DNA of 64,000 nucleotides from Chryseobacterium glaciei (lineage in GTDB: Bacteria > Bacteroidota > Bacteroidia > Flavobacteriales > Weeksellaceae). Positions 17,106-24,650 of the stretch are shown here, piece after piece. A model generated the notes under the pieces. It was not told the origin of the DNA and searched no databases. It was given only the letters and a program-made list of their open reading frames with translations. A program made the position numbers and the translations under genes. Every line of letters starts with the position of its first letter. Positions within the stretch are counted from its first letter, which is position 1. Location: positions 2,614,501 to 2,678,500 of the forward strand of contig NZ_CP015199.1 of NCBI RefSeq assembly GCF_001648155.1, written 5' to 3'.

Positions 17106-19118
17106 ATGAGTAAATTAGATTCAAGAATTCCAGATGGTCCTCTAAAGGATAAATGGAAAAATCATAAAGACCATATGAACCTTGTTGCACCAAACAACAG
17201 AGATAAGATTGATATTATTGTTGTAGGTACAGGTTTGGCAGGAGGTTCTGCAGCTGCTACTTTGGCAGAGCAGGGATATAATGTAAAAGCATTTTGTTAT
17301 CAGGATTCTCCAAGAAGAGCGCACTCTATTGCTGCTCAAGGGGGGATCAACGCTGCTAAAAATTACCAAGGTGATGGTGACTCTACGTATAGACTATTCT
17401 ACGATACAATCAAAGGAGGTGACTATAGAGCAAGAGAAGCAAACGTATACAGATTAGCGGAAGTTTCTGCTAATATTATTGACCAATGTGTTTCCCAAGG
17501 GGTTCCTTTTGGAAGAGATTACGGCGGTCAGTTAGATAACCGTTCATTTGGTGGAGTTCAGGTTAAAAGAACTTTCTACGCAAAAGGACAAACAGGTCAG
17601 CAGTTATTGTTAGGTGCTTATTCTTCTTTAAGCCGTCAAATCGGTAAGGGTAGAGTAAAAATGTATAACCGTCACGAAATGCTGGATTTAGTAATTGTAG
17701 ACGGAAAAGCAAGAGGAATTATCGCAAGAAACCTAGTAACTGGTGAAGTTGAAAGACATTCTGCTCACGCTGTAGTTATTGCTTCTGGAGGATACGGAAA
17801 CGTATATTTCCTTTCTACAAACGCAATGGGTTCAAACGTTTCTGCAGCTTGGAAAATTCACAAGAAAGGAGCATATTTTGCAAACCCTTGTTATGTACAG
17901 ATTCACCCGACTTGTATTCCAGTTCACGGAACACAGCAGTCTAAACTTACTTTGATGTCTGAATCATTAAGAAACTCAGGAAGAATCTGGGTTCCTAAAA
18001 AGATTGAAGATTCAGTAGCGATCAGAGAAGGTAAATTAAGAGCTGAAAGTATTAAAGAAGAAGATAGAGATTATTATTTAGAGAGAAGATATCCTGCATT
18101 CGGAAACTTAGTTCCTCGTGACGTTGCGTCTAGAGCTGGTAAAGAAAGATGTGATGCTGGTTTCGGAATCGAAAATAACGATACTAAAGAAGGTGTTTAC
18201 TTAGATTTCTCTACAGAGATTATCAAAAAAGGTAAAGAATCTGCTATTGAAAAGCACATTCATAATCCTAGTGATCAGCAAATTTACGACCTTGGAAAAG
18301 CTTGGATTGAAGAAAAATACGGTAACTTATTCGTAATGTACGAAAAGATTACTGCTGATGATCCTTACAAAACTCCAATGAAGATTTATCCTGCGGTTCA
18401 CTACACAATGGGTGGTGTTTGGGTTGATTATAACCTTCAGTCTACAATCCCTGGATGTTTCGTAATTGGTGAAGCTAACTTCTCAGATCACGGAGCAAAC
18501 AGACTTGGGGCTTCTGCATTGATGCAGGGTCTTGCAGACGGATATTTCGTACTTCCTTATACAATTGCAGATTACCTTTCTGCAGATATTAGGACAGGAA
18601 CTATTCCTACAGATTCGGCTGATTTCGTTGAAGCTGAAAAAGGAATTAAAGATAAAATAGATTTCTTCTTAAATAATAAAGGAACTCATTCTGTAGACCA
18701 CTTCCATAAGCAATTAGGAAACATTATGTGGAATAAAGTAGGTATGGGAAGAACGCCTGAAGGATTAAGAGAAGCGATCAAAGAAATTGAAGAAGTGAAA
18801 AATGATTTCTGGAAAAACGTAAAAGTTCCGGGAGACGTTGAAGGTATGAACACTGAGCTTGAAAAAGCATTCAGAGTAGCAGACTTTATTGAGCTTGGAC
18901 AATTAATGGCTATTGATGCATTACACAGAAACGAATCTTGTGGTGGACATTTCAGAGAAGATCATGCGACTCCGGAAGGTGAAGCAGAAAGAGATGACGT
19001 CAACTTCAAATATGTAGGAGCTTGGGAATATCAGGGTGATGATATCAAGCAGGAAGTTCTGCACAAAGAAGATCTTATCTATGACAATATTGAAGTTAAA
19101 GCGAGAAGTTACAAATAA
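17106..19118 (+). CDS. sdhA: Succinate dehydrogenase flavoprotein subunit
   Basis: The 670-residue FAD subunit oxidises succinate to fumarate in the TCA cycle. The FAD dinucleotide motif [19 protein letters not shown] lies at about residues 40-58. The likely covalent FAD attachment site is in [17 protein letters not shown] (about residues 75-91). The active-site region includes the [16 protein letters not shown] stretch. The length of ~670 fits the type B SdhA/FrdA of Bacteroidota. Codon use is more GC-rich than in neighbours, as expected for a highly expressed gene. Confidence 0.97.
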   Translation: MSKLDSRIPDGPLKDKWKNHKDHMNLVAPNNRDKIDIIVVGTGLAGGSAAATLAEQGYNVKAFCYQDSPRRAHSIAAQGGINAAKNYQGDGDSTYRLFYDTIKGGDYRAREANVYRLAEVSANIIDQCVSQGVPFGRDYGGQLDNRSFGGVQVKRTFYAKGQTGQQLLLGAYSSLSRQIGKGRVKMYNRHEMLDLVIVDGKARGIIARNLVTGEVERHSAHAVVIASGGYGNVYFLSTNAMGSNVSAAWKIHKKGAYFANPCYVQIHPTCIPVHGTQQSKLTLMSESLRNSGRIWVPKKIEDSVAIREGKLRAESIKEEDRDYYLERRYPAFGNLVPRDVASRAGKERCDAGFGIENNDTKEGVYLDFSTEIIKKGKESAIEKHIHNPSDQQIYDLGKAWIEEKYGNLFVMYEKITADDPYKTPMKIYPAVHYTMGGVWVDYNLQSTIPGCFVIGEANFSDHGANRLGASALMQGLADGYFVLPYTIADYLSADIRTGTIPTDSADFVEAEKGIKDKIDFFLNNKGTHSVDHFHKQLGNIMWNKVGMGRTPEGLREAIKEIEEVKNDFWKNVKVPGDVEGMNTELEKAFRVADFIELGQLMAIDALHRNESCGGHFREDHATPEGEAERDDVNFKYVGAWEYQGDDIKQEVLHKEDLIYDNIEVKARSYK

Positions 19119-19142
19119 TCTCCAACCTATAAATATAAAATT

Positions 19143-19910
19143 ATGAGTGCAAAAAAAGGCCTTCATCTTACGCTGAAAATTTGGAGACAAAAAAATAGTA
19201 AAACTAAAGGTCAGTTTGAGACCTATAAAATATCGGATGTTTCTACAGATTCTTCATTCTTAGAAATGTTAGACATCCTTAATGAAAATATTATTAACGA
19301 GGGAAAAGAACCTATCGCTTTCGATCACGACTGTCGTGAAGGAATTTGTGGTATGTGTTCTCTTTACATCAATGGTAGAGCCCACGGTCCCGATACAGGT
19401 ATTACAACTTGTCAGTTGCACATGAGAATGTTCAAAGACGGTGAAACCATCGTTATCGAACCTTGGAGAAGTGCTGCTTTCCCGGTTATTAAAGATTTAA
19501 TGGTAGACAGAAGTGCATTCGACAGAGTAATGGCTGCGGGCGGTTTCATTTCTGTAAATACCTCAGGAAATACATTAGATGCTAATGCTATTCCGGTTCC
19601 TAAAGAAGATGCAGACAAAGCAATGGATGCTGCGGCTTGTATCGGATGTGGAGCTTGTGTGGCTACTTGTAAAAACGGATCTGCAATGTTATTTGTCGGA
19701 GCTAAAGTTTCTCAGTTTGCTTTATTACCGCAAGGTAGAGTAGAAGCTAAACGTAGAGTTCTTAACATGGTTCAGGCGATGGATGAGGAAGGATTCGGTA
19801 ACTGTTCAAACACCGGAGCGTGTGAAGTAGAGTGTCCTAAAGGAATTTCTCTTGAAAACATCGCTAGAATGAACAGAGAATATATGGCTGCTCTGGTAGA
19901 CCAAGGATAG
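19143..19910 (+). CDS. sdhB: Succinate dehydrogenase iron-sulfur subunit
   Basis: The 255-residue electron-transfer subunit links SdhA to the membrane anchor. Cys clusters are visible: CREGICGMC plus a later Cys for the 2Fe-2S centre (about residues 60-85), [11 protein letters not shown] for 4Fe-4S (about 166-176), and [15 protein letters not shown] for the remaining centres (about 220-234). It follows sdhA by 24 bases and is followed by a terminator, closing the sdhCAB operon. Confidence 0.97.
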   Translation: MSAKKGLHLTLKIWRQKNSKTKGQFETYKISDVSTDSSFLEMLDILNENIINEGKEPIAFDHDCREGICGMCSLYINGRAHGPDTGITTCQLHMRMFKDGETIVIEPWRSAAFPVIKDLMVDRSAFDRVMAAGGFISVNTSGNTLDANAIPVPKEDADKAMDAAACIGCGACVATCKNGSAMLFVGAKVSQFALLPQGRVEAKRRVLNMVQAMDEEGFGNCSNTGACEVECPKGISLENIARMNREYMAALVDQG

Positions 19911-19927
19911 AATTGATTTAAATACAT

Positions 19928-19966
19928 AAAAAAAGATCGTCTCCTTAGTGGTAGACGATCTTTTTA
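19928..19966 (+). terminator. Terminator after sdhB
   Basis: A perfect stem AAAAAGATCGTCT/AGACGATCTTTTT encloses a loop of about 10 bases (CCTTAGTGGT). The T-run ends at 19965. Confidence 0.88.
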
Positions 19967-20020
19967 GTTAAATCTTTCATAAAAAATGCTTTAAAATTGT
20001 ATTAAGTATATTGAAAAACT

Positions 20021-20028
20021 TATTTTTG
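20021..20028 (+). promoter_or_regulatory. -7 element for the thioredoxin-like lipoprotein
   Basis: TATTTTTG matches TAnnTTTG, 20 bases upstream of the start at 20048. Confidence 0.65.
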
Positions 20029-20047
20029 TTAAATTATAAAATTCAAA

Positions 20048-21589
20048 ATGAAAAAATATCTTTTATTGTTTATCATCGCAGTGTTTGTGATGTCTTGCTC
20101 TAAAAAAGTTGAAGTAAAAGGGAAAATCACTGGAGGATCTCCATTAGAAAGAATAGAATTTATCGAAGCTTCTGGTGTTGCAACATTGCCGTTAGCAAAC
20201 ATCGGAGTGAAGAATGATGGTACTTTCGAAGGAAATTTTGAAGCTCCTAAAAGCGGAATGTATGTGATTTCTTATGGAGGTAAGCAAAACTTGGTTTACC
20301 TAAAAGCTGGTCAGGCTCTTAATATTTCTGGAAACGGACAAACTTTCCCTTCAGAATATGTGATCACTGGTGATGCTAAAAAGAATAATGATTTCTTTAC
20401 TGCAGCTCAAAAATATCTTACTAATTATGCTCAGACAGTTAACATGAACGAGCTAATGACGAAAGATGAGCCAACTTTCATCAAAGGAATTCAAAAAGTT
20501 GAAGCAGATATTAACAAAAATATCGACGAAAACGTTAAAAAATTCAATCCGGATAACGAAGTTGTGAACTGGAAAAAGAATGATATCGCAAGTACTTTGC
20601 TTTCTATTATGTCTCAGTATGATCTAAGCCATAAGCAAATGGGTAATCCTTCTTTTAAAGTGACTAAAGCTTTCACGGATTATGAAAATAAACTTCAGGC
20701 TAATAAGGATGAAATGGTAAAAGACAATCCTGCTTACAGAAGCTACCTTTTATCTAAAATGAGTCCTGATTTCCAAAAGTATGCGGAAGCAAAAGGCAAA
20801 GGAAAAACTGACGTTACTACTTCGGAATTATTCAATCAATATTTGAAAGATAAAAAAGATATTTCACAAATTACTAAAGATTATCTTTTAGCGTTTGTAA
20901 TGGCCCAGTCTGATATTCACCCGAATACTCCTGAGAAAACATCTGATAAAATCAAGAAAATAATTGACGAAGATATTAAAGATGCTACAATTAAAGCAGA
21001 TTTAAAGAAAATTCAGTTTGCGATCAACGGATTCAAAATTGGTGATGTAGCTCCAGAAGGTGCATTGGCAAAACAAGACGGTAAAGCTTATAAACTTTCT
21101 GAAAACAAAGGAAAACCATATATGTTAGCATTCTATGCTTCTTGGAATCCTTACATCGGAGAAGCTACTGTTCCTGTATTGAAAGAAGTTGCCAACTTCT
21201 ACAAATCTAAAATGAATTTCGTATTCGTGAATGTAGATGATACTAAAGATCAGTTTGTAAAAACAAGCAATTCTTTATTAAAAGGAATTACAGGAATAAA
21301 TGTTTATGCTGACGGAGGATTAAATTCTGATATAGCTAAAAAATATGGAGTTTACGGATTCAAACTACCTTGCTTCATCATCATCGATAAAGATGGAAAA
21401 ATCGCTAGCAAACCATTCTTCAATCTTGGAGATCCGGAATTGGTAACAGTTTTAGATAAGCAAACAGGGCTTTCAGCTCCGAAAGTAGATCCAAACATAC
21501 AATTGCAACAAGGTATGGGTATAGATCCTTCTGCTCAACAACAGCAGGCTCCACAACCAGCAAATCCGCAGCCGGTTCCTACAAAATAA
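20048..21589 (+). CDS. DUF4369/TlpA-like lipoprotein without CxxC
   Basis: The 513-residue lipoprotein has a lipobox ending in MSC (Cys about residue 17). A DUF4369-like beta domain follows (about 18-115), then a helical middle, then a thioredoxin-like domain (about 335-480: IGDVAPEGAL ... LAFYASWNPYIGEATVPVL ... YGVYGFKLPCFIIIDKDG). The position normally holding WCxxC reads WNPYI, so both redox cysteines are missing. A Cys does follow the cis-proline. A Gln/Pro-rich tail ends the protein. Relatives act in periplasmic thiol-disulfide exchange; this copy is probably a binding or structural variant. Confidence 0.88.
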   Translation: MKKYLLLFIIAVFVMSCSKKVEVKGKITGGSPLERIEFIEASGVATLPLANIGVKNDGTFEGNFEAPKSGMYVISYGGKQNLVYLKAGQALNISGNGQTFPSEYVITGDAKKNNDFFTAAQKYLTNYAQTVNMNELMTKDEPTFIKGIQKVEADINKNIDENVKKFNPDNEVVNWKKNDIASTLLSIMSQYDLSHKQMGNPSFKVTKAFTDYENKLQANKDEMVKDNPAYRSYLLSKMSPDFQKYAEAKGKGKTDVTTSELFNQYLKDKKDISQITKDYLLAFVMAQSDIHPNTPEKTSDKIKKIIDEDIKDATIKADLKKIQFAINGFKIGDVAPEGALAKQDGKAYKLSENKGKPYMLAFYASWNPYIGEATVPVLKEVANFYKSKMNFVFVNVDDTKDQFVKTSNSLLKGITGINVYADGGLNSDIAKKYGVYGFKLPCFIIIDKDGKIASKPFFNLGDPELVTVLDKQTGLSAPKVDPNIQLQQGMGIDPSAQQQQAPQPANPQPVPTK

Positions 21590-21605
21590 TAAAACTTTAA
21601 CATAG

Positions 21606-21640
21606 ATAAAAACCTTGTCCTTCGGATAAGGTTTTTTTTA
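21606..21640 (+). terminator. Terminator after the thioredoxin-like gene
   Basis: A stem AAAAACCTTGTCC/GGATAAGGTTTTT (one G-T pair, tight TTC loop) is followed by a T-run. Confidence 0.85.
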
Positions 21641-21643
21641 TTG

Positions 21644-21678
21644 TATTTTTGCAAAATGAAATCGCAAGGTTTCATTTT
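21644..21678 (+). promoter_or_regulatory. rlmD promoter and start-site hairpin
   Basis: TATTTTTG (21644-21651) matches the -7 consensus. Just downstream, AAAATGAAA (21653-21661) and TTTCATTTT (21670-21678) form a perfect 9-base-pair stem with an 8-base loop. The hairpin would sit at the very 5' end of the transcript. The ATG inside it opens a 10-codon ORF (MKSQGFILLY, 21656-21688), which may be chance. Confidence 0.5.
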
Positions 21679-21707
21679 ATTATATTAGAAAAAATAGAAA
21701 ATAGGGA

Positions 21708-23114
21708 ATGAGAAAGAAGAAAGACGTTATTCTTGAAAATATTAAATTGTTTGGCGCAGGAGCCAAAGGTATCGCAATCGGAAAAACGGAAGAAGGAAAG
21801 ACTGTATTGGTTTCTGGAGGGGTTCCGGGAGATACTGTTAATGCAAGAGTTAAGAAATCAAAATCAAAATATTTTGAAGCTGAAACTGTTCAGGTAATAG
21901 CAAAATCTCCGTTTAGAGTAGAACCAAGATGTATTCATTTCGGAACTTGTGGAGGTTGCAAATGGCAGAATATGAGCTATGAAAAACAGCTTGATTTTAA
22001 ACAAGAAGAAGTATACAATAATATAAAGAGAATTGGCGGTATTGATGATTTTGAAACCGTTCCAATTTTAGGTGCTGAAGAACAATATTTCTACAGAAAT
22101 AAAATGGAGTTTTCTTTCTCTAATGCAAAATGGCTTACTCAGTATGAAATAAGTTCTGAAGAAAATTTCGGAAACAGAGATGCGCTTGGTTTCCATATTC
22201 CGGGAATGTGGAGCAAGATTTTAGACCTTAAAGAATGCTTTCTTCAGGAAGATCCTTCAAATGCGATTCGTTTGGCAGTGAAAAATTTCAGTGTTGAAAA
22301 TGGGTTGGATTTCTTTGATGTTAGAAATCAGGAAGGCTTTTTAAGAACGTTAATGATGAGACAAAACTCTAAAGGTGAATGGATGGTTTTATTCCAGCTT
22401 TATAGAGAAGAGAAAGCGAATAGAGAGGCGCTTTTCCAATATTTATTAGAGAAATTCCCGCAGATAAAGACGTTGGTGTATGCTATTAATCCAAAACAAA
22501 ACGATTCAATCTACGATTTAAATGTAAATGTTTATTTCGGAGAAGGATTTTTAATGGAAGAAATGGATGGACTGAAGTTCAAAATAGGACCAAAATCATT
22601 CTTTCAAACAAACTATAAACAAGCTTTAGAACTTTACAGAAAAACGTTAGAGTTTGCGGATTTAAAAGGGGATGAAGTTGTTTACGATTTATATACAGGA
22701 ACAGGAACAATCGCTCAATATGTTGCCAGAAACGCAAAACATGTGATCGGAATTGAATCTGTTCAGGAAGCAATCGATGCAGCCATCGAACATGCTGAAT
22801 TAAACGGTCTTACCAACACAACATTCTATTGTGGAGACATGAAAAATGTCTTCAACGATGAATTTTTGGAAAATCATCCAAAGGCAGATGTATTAATTAC
22901 GGATCCACCAAGAGACGGGATGCACCAAAAAGTGGTTGAACAGATCTTGAAATTGGCTCCGGAGAAAGTAGTTTATGTAAGCTGTAACTCTGCAACTCAG
23001 GCAAGAGATTTAGCTTTAATGAAAGATCATTATACTTTGGTTAAAATTTTACCGGTAGATATGTTCCCACAAACACACCATGTGGAGAATATTGCATTGT
23101 TGATTAAAAAATAA
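21708..23114 (+). CDS. rlmD: 23S rRNA (uracil-C5)-methyltransferase RlmD
   Basis: The 468-residue RumA-type enzyme methylates a uridine of 23S rRNA (U1939 in E. coli numbering) using S-adenosylmethionine. It has an N-terminal TRAM domain (about 1-65), a 4Fe-4S cluster region (CIHFGTCGGCKWQ) and a Rossmann methyltransferase domain (VVYDLYTGTGTIAQYVARNA, about 325-345). The catalytic segments DPPRDGMHQKV and VYVSCNSATQARDL are intact. RlmD and the closely related RlmCD are hard to separate by eye. Confidence 0.92.
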   Translation: MRKKKDVILENIKLFGAGAKGIAIGKTEEGKTVLVSGGVPGDTVNARVKKSKSKYFEAETVQVIAKSPFRVEPRCIHFGTCGGCKWQNMSYEKQLDFKQEEVYNNIKRIGGIDDFETVPILGAEEQYFYRNKMEFSFSNAKWLTQYEISSEENFGNRDALGFHIPGMWSKILDLKECFLQEDPSNAIRLAVKNFSVENGLDFFDVRNQEGFLRTLMMRQNSKGEWMVLFQLYREEKANREALFQYLLEKFPQIKTLVYAINPKQNDSIYDLNVNVYFGEGFLMEEMDGLKFKIGPKSFFQTNYKQALELYRKTLEFADLKGDEVVYDLYTGTGTIAQYVARNAKHVIGIESVQEAIDAAIEHAELNGLTNTTFYCGDMKNVFNDEFLENHPKADVLITDPPRDGMHQKVVEQILKLAPEKVVYVSCNSATQARDLALMKDHYTLVKILPVDMFPQTHHVENIALLIKK

Positions 23115-23120
23115 TTTATT

Positions 23121-23128
23121 TACATTTG
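23121..23128 (+). promoter_or_regulatory. -7 element upstream of the DUF6452/DUF6048 pair
   Basis: TACATTTG matches TAnnTTTG. The first ATG after it (23146) opens a 16-codon ORF, not the lipoprotein. Confidence 0.55.
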
Positions 23129-23145
23129 AAGATCAAAATATTAAT

Positions 23146-23196
23146 ATGAAACGTCAGTTCCATCTGACCAAATTAAAAAATATAAACGACAGATGA
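23146..23196 (+). CDS. Possible 16-codon leader ORF
   Basis: The ORF encodes MKRQFHLTKLKNINDR and stops in ATGA, overlapping the start of the DUF6452 gene. Its ATG is the first after the -7 element at 23121-23128, so ribosomes would meet it first. This fits translational coupling to the lipoprotein, but so short an ORF could be chance. I know no family for it. Confidence 0.35.
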   Translation: MKRQFHLTKLKNINDR

Positions 23197-23672
23197 AGTA
23201 TTTTAAATTGCTCATACTGACCTGCTTTTTAGGTATGCTTTTCTCGTGTGGAGGCGATGACGATATCTGCGAAAGCGGTGAAGGTACTCCAAGAATGAAA
23301 ATTGGTTTTAAAAGTTTTGAAACCGGTAAGCCTGGAACTATAGATACATTATATGTAGCAGTAGATTATGGCTCTGGTACTAAGGTTGAATTGGGGAAAA
23401 CTGCGGCTGTGGCATCTAGATTAATACCTTTGCGTGTTGATGATGCTCCTTACACAGATATTTATGTCAAAACAAGACTAAAGGGTACCGAATCTAAGGT
23501 TAGAATAAACTATACAACAAAAGCGGTATATGTTTCTCCAGGTTGTGGTATTAAAAAAACATATGAAAATTTAACGACAGAATTAATTACTCCTACAGTT
23601 GTAAAGAAAGTAGAGGTAGACTTAAATCAAATAGAGAATGAAGACAAAACTAATATTTTCCTTCTTTTTTAG
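23193..23672 (+). CDS. DUF6452 family lipoprotein
   Basis: The 159-residue lipoprotein has a lipobox ending in FSC (Cys about residue 19) and a run of Asp after it. The mature part holds a beta-rich domain with conserved Cys (DICESG and SPGCGIKKTYENL). It matches the Bacteroidota DUF6452 family, function unknown. It overlaps the next gene (DUF6048) by 35 bases; the two families are regularly adjacent, which suggests a shared envelope role. Confidence 0.85.
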   Translation: MKYFKLLILTCFLGMLFSCGGDDDICESGEGTPRMKIGFKSFETGKPGTIDTLYVAVDYGSGTKVELGKTAAVASRLIPLRVDDAPYTDIYVKTRLKGTESKVRINYTTKAVYVSPGCGIKKTYENLTTELITPTVVKKVEVDLNQIENEDKTNIFLLF

Positions 23673-24297
23673 TATACTAAGTTTGTTGAGCTTTGCTCAA
23701 GAAAATAAAGAGGTGAAAAAAGAAAAATGGACGTATAAACCCAATTTTATGGTTGGTTTTGATCTTCTAAATGCAGGAAGTTCTTTCTTTTCAGATAGAA
23801 AAATGTATCAGGGATTTATATCATCTAAAATTAAAAATGATCTGCACGCTGTTATCGATGCTGGTTTTGATTCAAATATCTATCAGAAAAACGGATATGA
23901 TGTAAAAGCAAATGGTCCATTTGTTAAACTTGGAGTTTTCTACATGTTGGCTAAAGATGCAGAAAATGAATTCAACGGATTTTATGTAGGTGGTAAAGCT
24001 GCCGGATCATTTTATACCCAAGAATATATGGCAATTCCTGTCCGTGGATTTGGTGGTAGCACATCTTCTGTTGCTTTTCCATCTTCTACACAATCTTCAT
24101 ATTGGCTTGAGGGCATGATTGGCGGGAGAGTTCAGTTATTTGAATCTAATTTTTATATAGATGTAAATCTTCAGCCAAAATACATGGTATTTACAACAAA
24201 ACAGGACGAAATTCAGCCAATGATCGTTCCTGGTTTTGGGAAAAGCTCATCTAAATTTGCAATGGGATTTGCTTGGAATATTGCTTATAAGTTTTAA
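23638..24297 (+). CDS. DUF6048 family outer-membrane-like protein
   Basis: The 219-residue protein has a signal peptide ending about residue 20 (LLSFAQ) and then alternating hydrophobic and polar residues ending in aromatic Phe. This is consistent with a small outer-membrane beta-barrel. It matches the DUF6048 family. It overlaps the DUF6452 lipoprotein gene by 35 bases and is followed by a terminator at 24364-24389. Confidence 0.85.
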   Translation: MKTKLIFSFFFSILSLLSFAQENKEVKKEKWTYKPNFMVGFDLLNAGSSFFSDRKMYQGFISSKIKNDLHAVIDAGFDSNIYQKNGYDVKANGPFVKLGVFYMLAKDAENEFNGFYVGGKAAGSFYTQEYMAIPVRGFGGSTSSVAFPSSTQSSYWLEGMIGGRVQLFESNFYIDVNLQPKYMVFTTKQDEIQPMIVPGFGKSSSKFAMGFAWNIAYKF

Positions 24298-24650
24298 AAA
24301 ATATAAGAGAGCTAACTTTTAAAGTAAAATAATTCTTTTTTATTTAATCTCTTTATAGTGAAAAAAATACATATTAGTTTATGTATTTTTTTTGTTTGTA
24401 TATCATTTAGAATGTTAAACATTAAAATTTATAAATGAATAGATAAAGTTGCTTTTAATTATTCGTTTGTGTTTTTTTTTATTTAAAATAATATTTTAAA
24501 TAAGTTTATTGTTATTGATTTCATATGTAAAATGATAAATAAATAATATTTTGTAAGTTAGATTATTAATAATTTAGTAAGATGTTCATAAGTGTAAATT
24601 ATTAAAAAAAATGTTTAAATTTATTACAATTATAAACATAAATATTTTTT
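24298..24650. other. AT-rich gap before the first metalloprotease
   Basis: The 353 bases are very AT-rich. They hold the terminator at 24364-24393. I see no gene and no exact -7 consensus close to the start at 24651. Confidence 0.6.
24361..24393 (+). terminator. Terminator after the DUF6048 gene
   Basis: A stem AAAATACATA/TATGTATTTT with loop TTAGTT is followed by a long T-run. Confidence 0.75.
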
